The notes: a model not told the origin generated them from the letters alone. Shown: positions 49,193 through 61,448, counted from the stretch's first letter. The stretch: 64,000 nucleotides of DNA from Chrysemys picta bellii (GCF_011386835.1 NC_088801.1:19454824-19518823); one strand, 5' to 3'. Program-made: numbers and translations.

Positions 49193-49800
49193 CAGGGATT
49201 GTCAACCTTTGGCACACAGCCAATCAGAGAAATCCGCCGGTGGGCCGGAATGATTTTTACCTGCAGCGTCTGCAGGTTCAGCCAATCGCAGCTCCCACTG
49301 GCTGCGGTTTGCTGTTCCAGGCCAATGGGGGCTGTGGGAAGCAGCGTGGGCAGAGGGATGTGCTGGCTGCTGCTTCCCGCAGCCCCAGTTGGCCTGGAAC
49401 GGCGAACCACGGCCAGAGGGAGCTGTGATTGGCCGAACCTGCAGACACTGCAGAAAAACAAACCGTCCCGGCCCACCAGTGGCAGGGATGGCTCTATGTA
49501 CTTTGCAATCCCAAGCACGGCAGGCAGGCGGCTTTCGGCAGCGCACCTGTGCGCGGTCCGCTGGTCACGCAGATTCGGCAGCATGCTCGCAGGAGGTCCG
49601 CCGGTGCCGCGCCATCGGCGTCCCTGCCGCCGAAGCCGCGGGACCGGTGGACCTCCTGCGAGCATGCTGCCGAAAGCCGCCTGCCTGCCGCCCTCCGCAG
49701 CTTGCCGCCCCAGGCATGTGCTTGCTGCACTGGTGCCTGGAGCCACCCCTGGCCAGCGGATTTCCCTGATGGGCTGTGTGTCAAAGGTTGCCAATCCCTG
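49193..49800. mobile_element. hAT-like element with perfect 8-bp target duplication, host of a nested hAT
   Basis: Left CAGGGATTGTCAACCTTTGG and right CAAAGGTTGCCAATCCCTG are inverted repeats; exact ACCTAGTC flanks lie at 49185-49192 and 49801-49808. The left arm is itself a foldback: 'ctgcaggttcagccaatc' near 49270 pairs with 'gattggccgaacctgcag' near 49427. A second hAT element is nested inside. Removing it leaves an element of about 330 bp. Confidence 0.9.
49483..49751. mobile_element. nested hAT-like miniature element with a GC-rich hairpin
   Basis: Left CAGGGATGGCTCTA and right end GGAGCCACCCCTG. The flanks ACCAGTGG (49475-49482) and GCCAGCGG (49752-49759) match at six of eight. Inside, 'ggcagcatgctcgcaggagg' and 'cctcctgcgagcatgctgcc' form a strong hairpin at about 49576-49673. 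It is related to the element at 35983-36187. Long open frames in six-frame translation are composition artefacts. Confidence 0.85.
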
Positions 49801-49808
49801 ACCTAGTC

Positions 49809-50568
49809 GTACAACGGTTCTTCAATCAAATGGAGATCTAGTGAACATTCTAGATATGTACTGAACACAAAATACAGGTGCATTCATGTAAGCAATTAAC
49901 ATAGATCAGTCTTGGAGCCCAGCAACTAACCAAGGAACAATACAAATCACCAAGAATCCTTATTACATGTCATTATCACCACCAGTTATCAATTCTTTAG
50001 TGCTTCTAATACATTTAGCACACTTCCAGTACTTCTCCAAGGAGTAAGGATGTATTTGTCTTAAAGGTACTTCTAGGAACTTGGTCCTTGCTATTTGAAT
50101 GGTTTGGTATGAAAGGTACAAATTTTAAATATCAAAAGCAATTGCTTAAAATTACTGTTTAGATCTCTTAGGCCAATTTTCTTGGGCTTACAAAGGAGAG
50201 CATGCTTATAGAATTGGTTAAAATCCAAACTGTAGTTACTTGATGACTCATTAAAAAGAGTGTAGACTCAATAAGATAACTGTCATTTGTTTGTATTAAA
50301 GAATAGAAAGAGAAATATAATCTTTGACACGATATCTCACTGCTGCTGCTTAGTCCTGTTAACCTGGGAGGAGGGGGAGAGCTGTTCATCAATGTTATCT
50401 GCGCGTCCAATAGCACTTCTACATTCTGCAGCTTATTTGTATGTTCAGTCAACTCCAAGATCCACACGGTGACCTTAGGCATCTATATCCTGTTTTGCTG
50501 AAGGATGGCAATCCTCTTTATTTTCTTTTGGACACATTCCAAATTACTCTCAGCTTTCAGTTTTCTTA
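49809..50568. other. intronic sequence, nothing recognised
   Basis: About 760 bp of AT-rich sequence with no supported feature. Confidence 0.5.
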
Positions 50569-50778
50569 GGCTTTGTCTACACTATGGGGGGAGATCGATC
50601 TAAGTTATGCAACTTCAGCTATGTGAATAACGTAGCTGAATTCGCAGTACTTAGATCTACTTACCGCGGGGCAACACTACGCTGTTTCGATGGGAGACAC
50701 TCTCCTGTTGACTCCCCTTGTGCTTCTTGTTTAGGTGGAGTACAGGAGTTGACGGGAGAGCGATCTGCGGTCGATTTA

Positions 50779-52315
50779 AAATTACTTAGACAAGTTAGAT
50801 ATCTTCAAATCACCAGGGCCTGATGAAATGCATCCTAGAATACTCAAGGAGCGAGCTGACTGAGGAGATATCTGAGCCATCAGCAATTGTCTTTGAAAAG
50901 TCATGGAAGATGGGAGACATTCCAGATGACTGGAAAAGGGCAAATATAATGCCCATCTATAAAAAGGGAAATAAGTACAACCTGGAGAATTACAGACCAG
51001 TCAGCTTAACTTCTGTACCCAGAAAGATAATGGAGCAAATAATTAAGCAATCAATTTGCAAACACCTAGAAGATAATGAGATGATAAATAACAGTCAGCA
51101 TGGATTTATCAAGAACAAATTGTGTCAAATCAACATGATAGCTTTCTTTGACAGGGTAACAAGCCTTGTGGATAGCAGGGAAGCGGAAGATGTGGTATAT
51201 CTTGACTTTAGTAAGGCTTTTGATACTGTCTCGCATGACCTTCTCATAAACAAACCGGGGAAAGCAACCTAGATGGAACTACTTATATGGTGGGTGCAAA
51301 ACTGGTTGGAAAATCATTCCCAGAGAGTAGTTATCAGCGGTTCACAGTCATGCTGGAAGGGCATAATGAGTGGGGTCCCGCAGGGATCGATTCTGTTCAA
51401 TATCTTCATCGGTGATTTAGATAATGGCATAGAGAGCACACTTATAACGTTTGCGGATATACTGGGAGGGTTGCAAGTGCTTTGGGATGATAGGATTAAA
51501 ATTCAAAATGATATGGACAAACTGGAGAAATGGTCTGAAGTAAATAGGACGATATTTAATAAGGACAAATACAAAGTACTCCACTTAGGAAGGAACAGTC
51601 AGTTGCACACATACAATATGGGAAATGACTGCCTAGGAAGGAGTACTGCGGAAAGGGATCTGGGAGTCATAGTGGATCACATGCTAAATATGAGTCAACA
51701 GTGTAACACTGTTGCAAAAAAAGCAAACATCATTCTGGGATGTATTAGCAGGAGTATTGTAAGCAAGACACGAGAAGTAATTTTTCTGCTCTACTCCATG
51801 CTAATTAGGCCTCAACTGGAGTATTGTGTCCAATTCTGGGTGCCACATTTCAGGAAAGTTGTGGACAAACTGGAGAAAGTCCAGAGAAGATCAACAAAAA
51901 TGATTAAAGATCTAGAAAATATGACCTACGAGGGAAGATTGAAAAAATTGGGTTTGCTTAGTCTGGAGAAGAGAAGACTAAGAGGGGACATGCTAACAGT
52001 ACATTAAAGGTTGTTACAAGGAGAAGGGAGAAAAATTGTTGTTCTTAACCTCTGAGGGTAGGACAAGCAATGGGCTTAAATTGCAGCAAGGGCAGTTTAG
52101 GTTGGACATTAGGGAAAACTTTCTAACTGTTAGAGTGATTAAGCACTGGAATAAATTGCCTAGCGAGGTTGTGGAATCTCCATCATTGGGGATTTTTAAA
52201 AGCAGGTTGGACAAACACCTGTCAGGGATGGTCTAGATAATACTTAGTCCTGCCTTGAGTGCAGGGGACTGGACTAGATGATCTCTCGAGGTCCCTTCCA
52301 GTTCTATGATTCTGT
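50779..52315 (+). mobile_element. 5'-truncated CR1 LINE inside the MITE
   Basis: Plus-strand CR1 of about 1.54 kb, ending 'ggactggactagatgatctc', 'ccttccagttctatgattct'. GATTTA occurs immediately left (50773-50778) and at the right junction (52316-52321), suggesting a 6-bp duplication, though the last bases also resemble CR1 tail sequence. Confidence 0.92.
50823..52238 (+). pseudogene. CR1 ORF2 reverse transcriptase, C-terminal part, broken
   Basis: Two consecutive open frames (50823-51272 and 51273-52007) carry NYRPVSLTSVP, NSQHGFIKN, VVYLDFSKAFDTVSHD, MSGVPQGSILFNIF, KYKVLHLGRN and LEYCVQFWVPHF. A TAG separates them. LGP is missing after GVPQGSI and the catalytic FADD reads FADI, so the active site is destroyed. 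The C-terminal WNKLPSEVVESPSLGIFKS follows in another frame at about 52149. Inactive. Confidence 0.9.
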
Positions 52316-52407
52316 GATTTAGCGGGTCTTCACAAGACCCGCTAAATCGACTGCCAATGTATTGATCGCCGCGCGTTGATCCCCCAGTAAATGTAGACAA
52401 GCCCTAA

Positions 52408-55400
52408 GTTTCTCTGCTACTTCTGTTGATATCTAGTAGATGGTGCAGGTATACAACAAATTTCTTCAATCCGTTTCTTATCGGAAGCTTTTTATGTTTG
52501 ATTCATTTCCAAAATTGTTTTTCAGTATTAGCCCAGATATCAATTGGAATTGCCTCTCTTTTAAGCAATTTCTTTTAACGTTTCAAAGTTATAACCTGTT
52601 AGGTGTATATCTTTCAATATTCCTTTTACTTTTGGTGCCATACAATTTAAATCATTTCAGGAGTGTAACAATTCTTTAGAGAGAAACCAGACATCTGTGA
52701 TAGTTCCTAGTCTGCACATTCTCTCCTCTTACTAGAGAGATTAGATATCTAGTACCTTCTCTTCACATCTTTCAGGGCTTGTCCTGGGATACAAGACATT
52801 ACACTGGAGGAACAAAGCAGATTATTCATATATAGAGATTTGTATTTCTGGTTCATAAGGCAGACAAATATACAATTTCTAATTTGGGATGAAAAATCTA
52901 TATTGGGCATCTTGGGGCATTAGGGAGTTTGAACTCTGGCACTTTTAGCTTTATGGGTCACCAGCAAGCTATTCCTAGCTGGTTTAAACTTAAATTTTTC
53001 ATAGTCATTTCTGGCTCTTTGTTAATATATAGGAGACAAAAGAGCACTTGGCACAGGGAAAGGGGCAGTTTTTCTTGTCTGTCGCCCAGTAGGAGTTCTC
53101 TTTAGCTAGATGGAGAGATGGAAGTTTTATCTGCATGTAAATTATGTGAGTCTTTGGTTTGATGGACTAACAATAGGTGGAAGACTTCTTATCAATCAAA
53201 ATTATGTACTTCAACTTTAGTTTAATTGATGTCCCCAGGCGAGATGTCACATCTGTAGTGATGGTATGTACATTTGATTCTCATTGTCTTTGGCTCTGAG
53301 AGGAAGCTAAAGTTTTAGAATATGCATTGGGGTAATTGATGATATTCTTAGTTGCTACAGATAATTAAAAGGGCAGAAAGAGAACTGTAGCTGTTATCAA
53401 TATATTTCCAAGGCATATTTGGCAGTTATAGCGCTTACATCATTTATGTCCAACTGAACCTTATTTTAAGACAAGATGATCGGTAATTTTCTATTAAAAT
53501 GACTTTTTGATGGAAAATGCAGTTTCAGCAGAATCTGAATTTCCACAGAAATATTTTAATTTTGCCATAGAAATAGATTTTCCATCAAGGAAATAAAAAT
53601 GAAATATTTCATTTCAGGTTGATTCAACATTAAGTAGCATCTCCTTGTTGCAGCAGTGCCTTATGGGAGCTCTGCTTTGGGTGCTTCGTGCCCTTGCTCT
53701 CCCCTGTGGGTCTAGCTCCTTGACCAGACTACATTTGGACATGTGCATCATGGGAGATGTGATCTGGCCAGGGAGCCAACCCATAGGAAAAATGAGGACA
53801 TAAAAATGGTCTGTCTAGCCCAGTATCCTGCATTCTGACAGTGGCCAGTGCCAGATGCTTCAGAGGGAATGAACAGAACCGGGATGTACCAGAACTACAA
53901 CTCCTAGGAGGTACTGTGGCACCATAGACAGATGCAGTTAAATGTTGAACTGGCTCAAAATTAAACTTTTTGATTCAGTTCAACAAACTGCAACAAATGT
54001 TTTGATTTGGGAATGTCAAAATATTTTGTTTTAACCAAAAATGTCAAAACAAAATATTTAGACATTTCAGAACTGAAATTTTTGGGAACTTTTCATTCTG
54101 TGTAAAATGTTGATATTTCAGATGGGGGAAAAAATCAAAATATCGATTTCTTGTACGAAGTAGATTGAGATTTCCACTTAGCTCTAATTTTGAGTTATAC
54201 ATAAGTCATGAATAGTTAGGCATGGCAGAATTCGGGTTTTTTTAAAAATATAATTTCAACTGATAAGATCAATGTTTATTTTTAGACATTTTAAAAAATT
54301 GTTTATTGGTTTAAATTTTCACAGTTGTGCAAAATTATGAGCCTTTTTCAATTTTTATTGATTTAAAAATGTCACAGTTGCAGGAAATTGTAGCAGGGTC
54401 AGACAATGGGGGAGGGGTCATATAATAATTATTTAGTGACAGGTAGACATTGAGATTCAAAAAGTTAAAATTTTGTAACCATTAAAACACAAACAGTCAA
54501 ATCACATATCAAAATTTGCAAAGTAAATACCCTTAAATCAAATGTTAAGTGTCAAGCAGCATTTTCTTACTTTGCCTAGCTGTGTATTTTTATTATTATT
54601 CTTGAAAATATTTTTCACCTGTTTGTGTGTATGCAGTAAAATCACTCACAGTTAACAATAAAGATCAAATCTTTCCAAATCAATGTATTGTTCCTGTGCT
54701 GAAACTCCATGCTGGGAATAATTTCACCTACAATTAATAGAAATGGGCCCAAGCTGCAAAATTTATATCCAGAATTGGATTTCCCTAGATTTCAGGAGTG
54801 TTCAATTCTGTAATGACATTCAGCTCTGGAAACAGTGGCCAGATGCTTTTGTAATGCACATTTACCATTTGTGGTTTTGAAGTTAGGCGATCCTTAAATT
54901 TTTGTTTCAGATTATTGGACCCTGACTTTAAGAAACTGGGACTGATTGCCTGTTATGGTTGTCTTTAGAAAGACAGGATATAGTATCTTGATAGATTAGA
55001 CCATGTTCATATAGCTCTAATCACCTAGTATTTAGGTGCTGTCCTTCTGTAATAGTATGCAAAACATTATAATCCTCCTTTTCAGGATCTCCGATATTTC
55101 CCAACATGAAAGAATTCAGAAAAGTAGCATCTAAAATTTATTTTTGGGGTTGTGGATCTAATGTAGCCATTAAAAGTGTAGCTTATAGGTGTAAGCTCTT
55201 ACATTCACATTGCTTTGTCAACAAATAGCTTGTTTCCAATTATTAGAATAGATGATTTCCCCCCGCACTTGATATGCCAGCCATTGTCTTTTGAACATAC
55301 AGTTTTATTACCAGATGTTTTCTGATTGCCAACTACATCTATACCACAAATGGAATAAGGATGCACTTCACCCTTTTGCAGCAGGTCTTCATGAGGCCTG

Positions 55401-56480
55401 AGCACCATTTAAATCCATTGTAGGCCTTCATAATTGGGAAGAAGAAAAAAATATTGCCCAGACCAAATGCTACCACTATATATCTGTAAATTGCAGAGAA
55501 AATCTTCCTCAAGAGTTTAAACATCATTTCTTAGGACTAATTCTGGGCTGTCTGCCAGGCCAAATAAATGTAAGACCTTTTGTTAAATTGATCAAGTACT
55601 TGGGATCTCAAGAGAGCAAATGAAGGGAGTGATAAGAGCAGTAGGTTAGATTAGATGGGACCTGGATCCAATCCAGGCCAACTAGAGGGTCCCAGTTAAC
55701 CAAAGGCTTACCCCCACAAAAGTGTCCACATCCCTTTTTCCCTATCTGATTCTGATGCATAAACATCAGCTTTTTAAAACAATATATATATTTGTGGCTC
55801 TATTTACTAATGAGCAATAATTTAACTTTACACAAACATCACAGCGGTTGGCATACGATAAACATGGGTCCAGTCACCAAACTCTGGGAAATTACTGCAT
55901 CCAAGGGAAATCATGAAACTCGGAGTCATCTTTTCAGATGTACCCTATTGTAGTTTTTCATGGAAAATAAAAAATGCCCATTATATATTTTTTCTTTATA
56001 TGCTATCTTTCTCAGAATCTATTTTGCTAGCAGTCCAAAAAGTGCACACAGTGAATATGACTATAAAGCTAATCAGTTAAGGAAATGTTTTAAAATATCT
56101 TTATGCATTTTGTGGCAAAGTCATCTATCAAACCATTGAAATCTGCCTCTTTCTGCTGAAGCGGAGGAGCCATGAACTTGCACTCAAAGTGCTGCTGCTG
56201 TCACTGTCATTTGGCTGCAGTCAGAAGTAGTAGTCAGAGTGAAGAATTGGAGAGGTGGTTGTGTTCCTGGCTCTCTCTCTCATCCAATACGTGTGGCACA
56301 TCATAGCTGTCTCCCTCATGAATTCAAAATTAATGAGTACAAGCGCCCTCCTCCAAGCTGGGAGCAGAATCCTGCCATAACTCATCCCTGATGAGAGTGA
56401 TGCCATGATCTGAGTGAAGTTGCACATACTCTCAACAGGCCTGATCTGAAGTCAATAGAAAGACTTCAATGGATTTCAAT
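52408..56480. other. intronic sequence, mostly unassigned
   Basis: About 4 kb. The segment 53800-53882 ('atggtctgtctagcccagta', 'acagtggccagtgccagatg') matches an interspersed repeat I recognise from reptiles but cannot name. No exon is supported. Confidence 0.5.
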
Positions 56481-56488
56481 GGGCTAAG

Positions 56489-56755
56489 CAGAGGTGAATT
56501 AATGTTTTGTGGGGCCCTGGGCCAGACCAAGTTGGGGCCCCTCCCCACCCCTTCTGTCTGCAGCCTCCCCTCCCCCAGTGCTCCTGTTGGGGAGCATGGT
56601 TGGGGTGGGAGAAGCCCCAGCGCCCCAACCCCACTCCCTGGCAGGAGTGCCAGATGGGAGGAGTGGGTCAGGGTGTGGGGGCGCCCATTTTTCCGGGACC
56701 CCCGCAATTGGCCAGGGCCCCTGGGCACGGTGGCCTAGTGGCTAATATGCCACTG
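56489..56755. mobile_element. hAT-like miniature element with 8-bp target duplication
   Basis: Left end CAGAGGTGAATTAATG and right end reversed CAGTGGCATATTAG are inverted. Flanks GGGCTAAG (56481-56488) and GGGCTTAG (56756-56763) match at seven of eight. GC-rich interior; the open frames around it, up to 151 codons, are composition effects. Confidence 0.75.
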
Positions 56756-56763
56756 GGGCTTAG

Positions 56764-59246
56764 GATCAGGCTGTCTATGACCTTATGTAAGACACCTGAA
56801 TTCTTGTGCCACAATCTACCCCTTGGAAAATCAAGAAAAAAACATGACCCACTTACCACCACATTCTGCATCAAGAGGTTTAAGTCTTGTTCAAATAGTT
56901 TTAGTTGGTCTGGAAACATTTTAGACAGACCGTACAAGGCAGAACAGCACAGGTGCTTTTAAAGGCAACGGGGGTTCAAACACAGAAACAAAAACCAACA
57001 CTTTTTGATCTGAGGCCCAGCATCTCTGCCCAGCATCAGTAGCCCTCGGAGCACCACCCAAAAGCCTCAAGTCCACTATGTAATGTAGACAACTCCCTGC
57101 CCTGTGAGAGGAGAAAAGGGGGAGCCGGTGCTGAAACCCAGCTAGTCCATTCCAGCTCATAAACCTGTCGCTGACTATTTGAATGCTTTCTTCCTATGAA
57201 TATAAATAAGAGAGGATAGATGTTTACTGCTCACCTCACCTAAATTATGTAATCCCCTAGCATTATAGCACCAATGACTTCTTAAAATCCAGCCTCACCT
57301 GGAGGTACACATGCGTGTTACTCACTGCTGCAGAGGCAAGCTGTCAAAATGTTAGCAAGGACGTGGGTATCATAATGACTTAGGGAGACAAGTATAGAAT
57401 TGAAGCGTGGTTTAAGGTTTTGGTTTTTTCTCCCTGGGGTATCGGCATGATGTTAGCATCCAGACCAAGGGTGATAATGGACTCTTCTGAGGAATGATTA
57501 AACATAGTCTGTCGGTGGGGAGAAAGGAACTTGCCTAGTGCAATGTAGAAATAGTCCTATATTCAACAGGACCAGAGGCTTTCTTTCAGAGAGGTTTTTG
57601 GATTTGATTTGATTTTTCAGCAGGCTAGAATAATAATAGAGTGATCAGGAATGTCAAGTCTGAAAGACAAAATAAAATATTTTTTACATCTCTTATAGTC
57701 TAACTGCTAGATTCTCTATTACTTCTCATAATACGCTTGGAAAGTTTTATTTCTACCTCAAGGGCAAGGAGCCTATTCTTATTGAGGGATATGAATGCAG
57801 ATACTACTGTGGTGCTATTGACAGCTTTAAGCAGGCTCACTAGTAGCCCTGCCTGTCTTATTTACTCACTGGTACATGTGTTGTCTTGCAAAAGCAATAG
57901 AGATTTCTACCCCTTTAGTTATAATTGCATCCTCAGCTGCCTTGTGAGAGACACAACTCCCATACTGTGTGAAGTGCGGAAAAGCCAGCTTTCTTTTGCA
58001 GCTGGCAGTCTAAATTTTAATTTTTCCCTACTTCTAATTAGGCATAGGTACTCCTTTGTGTTTTTCCTAGATTCATATGAGGTAAAGAAACCTAAATGGA
58101 AAAGTTTGCAATTATCCTAAAGGTGAAAGATGTAACAGTCAGAGTGAGATTGTTATTCGTAAAGAGCTGGAGTTTAGCTTTAAAGAATTCAGATATGAGA
58201 GTGATTCAACAAAGTTACCAAATCTTGTCTTCCTGCTTGCCTACATATTTTGTGTACACACCCGTATCCATTCATATCATTAAACAGGAGGGTCAGGAAA
58301 ATTTTTACAGGGGAATGATTCAACAAAGCTAACCACATTTCTTTTGAATCCATTTACAATTATAGTTTGTGAGAGAAAATTCCATCAACAACAAATTATG
58401 TCTGCAAAAAGGTATATTTCAATGTTATATGGAATGTTCAAGATTCCTATATGGTTTGCGTAACAAAGTTACAAATAAAATGATTAGGAAATTCTGCTCC
58501 ATTATTTTTTAAATGAAGCTATTCATTTGTTTTACCTTGCTTTGGGGAAAAAAACAATAGACTAACAACAATTGGTAAATAGATGCATATTGAAAAGGGG
58601 ATTTGTGGTAGTCTTAATGTAGACTTTTATGATCCAGCTGCTTTGCATCAGACCAGTAGTGTGGAGTAGCTGGAAATCCAGCTTAACTGGCGACCTGGGG
58701 ATCCTCTTTGTGTCATCTCTCATTGTGATAGAACTGATGTAGCAGCTGTACTCCATCCCCGCACTTTCTCTCATGTAGGAGGCATTCTGGAAAGAAAGGA
58801 GGTGTGGCTAGAGTGTCACCATGCTCCTGCTATCCCCAGCTATCAGGCCAAGGGCAACTGGGCATCAGTGACCCTGTAAAGCCCCAGGATTTGGCGAGAG
58901 GGGTATAAAGGTGGCTTAGAACTACCTTTGATCCATCCTCTTGATTTGCACTGAGCTTAAATGGACCAGACAATCTACCCCTCAATTCTTATTCCTAGGG
59001 AAATCTCTCATTATTACCCCAAATTCACTTCTGTCTTAGAGACTTGCTATTATTTCATTTTGTTCTTAATTGTAATTTTTGACATCAGAAATGCTGTTGC
59101 TTGATGGTGAGGTTATGAAAATCTTTGTTAAAGAAAGAAATTAACTGAACATAATGCCGTGTTTCCTCCTCCACTATGTTTTCATTGTGTCCTTTGTTTG
59201 GGGTTTTTAATCACATGCTGTCATGGCCTGTGTGTTCTATGTTTTG
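56764..59246. other. intronic sequence, mostly unassigned
   Basis: About 2.5 kb. The stretch near 58896-58925 shares an 18-of-21 match with the first intron at about 5515-5545. No exon is supported; the 127-codon frame at 57737-58120 lacks domain and splice context. Confidence 0.5.
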
Positions 59247-59316
59247 GGTGAAATCCTAGCCCCACTGAAGAATATGGCAGAACTATTGTTGACTTTAATG
59301 AGGTCATGATTTCACC
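59247..59316. repeat. short palindromic MITE-like repeat
   Basis: GGGTGAAATCCTAG on the left pairs with ATGATTTCACCC on the right around 'gttgactttaatgagg'. A related arrangement is at about 28662-28738. Confidence 0.55.
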
Positions 59317-59603
59317 CTTAGCCTTAACAGTTCAGTGCTGTGAGCCCTCTTCTTCTTGGTTTTCAAACCGCTCCATAGACTTCCTCTGCCTATCATCTCT
59401 GGCTTCAACCTCTGCTCTCTCACCCATGTCCTCTCACTCTCATTCCTCCAGTTTTTTCTTTACATTGCTCTGCCCACCTCCTGCCACAGGCATTACAATC
59501 TTGGCATTGCTACCAGAGGTCCCACATTTGTTCATGTTCCCTTGGAGTCCCTGGTGCAGTCTCTCTCTTCTCTTATGTGAGATCTAGCAGCTCTATTTGC
59601 TTA

Positions 59604-59885
59604 GGCTATGTCTATACTAGCAATTTTATTGGTAAAACGTATGTCATTCAGGGTTATGAAAAAAACACCTCCCCGACTGACATAAGTTACACCAATAGAA
59701 GAGCTGGTGTGGACAGAGCTATGTCTGTGGGAGACTCTCTCCTGCCACTCATTGAGGGTGGTTTAATTATGCCAACGGGAGAGCTCTCTTCCATCAGCTT
59801 AGAGCGGCTACACAGGAGACCTTACAGTGGTGCAGCTGCATCAGTACAGCTGTGCTGCTGTAAGTTTTCTAGTGTAGACATAGCC
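59604..59885. mobile_element. palindromic MITE (Chompy-like)
   Basis: Left GGCTATGTCTATACTAGC and right CTAGTGTAGACATAGCC are inverted repeats. The interior holds 'gtgggagactctctcctgcc' and 'caacgggagagctctcttcc'. Left flank TTA; right flank TAT, so the duplication is not exact. Confidence 0.8.
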
Positions 59886-59899
59886 TATGTCTCTTAAGG

Positions 59900-60141
59900 C
59901 AGGGCCGGCTCAAGGCACCAGCCCAGCAAGCAGGTGCTTGGGGTGGCCAACGGAGAGGGGCGGCACGTCTGGGTCTTCGGGGCAATTCGGCGGCAGGTCC
60001 CTTGGTCCCTCTCGGAGCAAAGGACCCGCCGCCGAATTGCCGCCGAAGACTGAAGCGGCGACGGTAGAGCTGATCGCGATCACGGCTTTTTCTTTTTCTT
60101 TTGCGCTGCTTGGGGAGGCAAAAGCCCTTGAGCCGGCCCTG
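59900..60141. mobile_element. hAT-like GC-rich miniature element with 7-8 bp target duplication
   Basis: Starts CAGGGCCGGCTCAAGG and ends CCTTGAGCCGGCCCTG, nearly perfect inverted ends. CTTAAGG flanks it at 59893-59899 and 60142-60148. A strong internal hairpin lies around 'ggcaattcggcggcaggtcc' and 'ggacccgccgccgaattgcc'. It lies 14 bp right of the preceding MITE. Confidence 0.88.
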
Positions 60142-60596
60142 CTTAAGGTCTAAGTGAGAAGTACTCTAGGAACTGGCACTCCACTCATTCTGCCTACACT
60201 CCAACAGAGGTATCAAAACATCATCTCCCTGGTTTGTGCAAGCAAGAAAGGGGCATGTTCAATTTGCATTGCTGGATACAAAACCTATAGCTGCAGAATT
60301 CTGGTAAATATGGGGCCCTGGTAATAACTGATTTATATTGTTCCATCTGAAGGTTATTAATTTCATTCCCTCATGATTGCCATCTCCTAGATTTTTATAA
60401 ATCTAAAAGGCTTAGTTATTAGCAGTGTTCTCAATTCCCCGGAAGCTGGCCTAAGCTTGTAGATCAAATATCAAATTTTTGTTTTGTTTTTTCAAAGTGT
60501 ATATATGTCAAATGCTTTTAGTGCTTTCCTTTCAAGCCTGAAATCCTTGTTCAACAGTTTTTTCCATACTGTTCTAAACACGTATACACATTTTAA

Positions 60597-60865
60597 GACT
60601 TGTCTACATTTAAAACTCTGCAGCAGTGCTGCTGTAATGTTTCAGTGAAGACGCTACTTACGCCGATGGCAGGTGTTCTCCCATTGATTGATGTATGTAC
60701 ATCACCAGACGTGATAGCTAGGTCGATGGGAAAATTCTCTTGTCAGGCTAGTGCTGTCAACACCAGGGGTTAGGTTGGTTTAACTGCGTTGGTCAGGGGT
60801 GTGGATTTTTCACATCCCTGAGCAACATAGTTATACCAACCTAATTTCCTAGTGTAGATCAGGCC
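60597..60865. mobile_element. MITE (Chompy-like) close to a splice acceptor
   Basis: Left GACTTGTCTACATTTAAAAC, right end TAGTGTAGATCAGGCC, inverted repeats. The interior is the same family as the MITE at 36452-36695 and carries in addition 'ggggtgtggatttttcacat'. Its right end is 91 bp from the third exon. Confidence 0.8.
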
Positions 60866-60956
60866 TGCTTGTATATGCATCATAGAACATATTTGTTGAA
60901 AATGGTCCCAAACTCATCCCACTTTTTTATGCTTAATTTTGTCTTGTTTGTTTCAG

Positions 60957-61148
60957 ATGAAGAGGTATCACATACCCTTTGCTCAGAGCTTCTCCATCAT
61001 GAAACGATGGTTTGTGAAGTACCATGTGCAATGGACTGTGTCGTTAATGACTGGTCAGAATGGTCATCTTGTTCCCACTCATGTTCCAGTAAAAATGCAG
61101 AGGGGAAACAAAGCAGAACTAAATCTATCCTGGCACTGCCAGGGGAGG
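60957..61148 (+). CDS. THSD7B: THSD7B-like coding exon (thrombospondin type-1 repeats), exon C
   Basis: This internal exon of 192 bp (64 codons) is phase 1 at both ends, with a pyrimidine-rich acceptor 'gtcttgtttgtttcag' and a canonical donor gtgagt at 61149. It completes the TSP1 repeat begun in the previous exon (TLC, MVC, VPC) and opens another with CVVNDWSEWSSCSHSC. The WSEW sequence is the C-mannosylation motif and the following SSC is the usual O-fucose region, although the precise C-S/T-x-x-G form is not seen. The C-terminal KQSRTKSILALPGEG matches the family's 'R..SILA..GEGG' segment. The first codon, GAT (Asp), is split across the 53-kb intron. The gene continues beyond the window. 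Confidence 0.88.
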
Positions 61149-61360
61149 GTGAGTAGAACTGCATTTGGATAAGACCCAAACACCAATATTATAGTCATAA
61201 TTGATAATACTTCACATGGAGATGAATCTTTGCACTTACAAAAGGTCTGTGCAAAGATTGATTAATGTGTGTGGCTAGATTATACCCATTGCCAATATAA
61301 CTATGTTTCAATGAAAGATATGTAATACATTTTATTCTGTGGATTATTTGATTTTAAGGG

Positions 61361-61448
61361 GCAGGTTCTCAGCTTGTGGAAATTGTCATAATGCTATTGA
61401 TTTCAAAAGAGTTATCACAGTTTGCACCAGCTGAGGATCTGCCACCCC
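61361..61448. repeat. short palindromic MITE-like repeat
   Basis: 'ggcaggttctcagcttgtgg' pairs with 'tgcaccagctgaggatctgcc', with 'attgatttcaaaagag' between. This is the common 'cagctg-ggatctggcc' foldback of turtle DNA. Confidence 0.65.

Larger units (their letters stand above)
50569..52404. mobile_element. MITE (Chompy-like) split by a CR1 LINE
   Basis: Left end GGCTTTGTCTACACTATGG and right end ATGTAGACAAGCCC are inverted repeats; flanks TTA (50566-50568) and TAA (52405-52407) fit a short TWA-type target. Left part: 'gagatcgatctaagttatgc' to 'gcggtcgattta'. Right part: 'gcgggtcttcacaagacccg' and 'taaatcgactgcc'. The two halves are the same element, separated by about 1.5 kb of CR1. Confidence 0.88.

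Noticed and set aside
49168..49806. Long overlapping open frames on both strands (up to 208 codons)
   Set aside because: They lie in GC-rich palindromic hAT elements poor in stop codons; translations on the two strands mirror each other.
56469..56962. Pro/Gly-rich frames up to 151 codons
   Set aside because: GC-rich hAT element composition, no conserved domain.
57737..58120. 127-codon frame
   Set aside because: No start context, splice sites or domain; amino-acid composition looks random.
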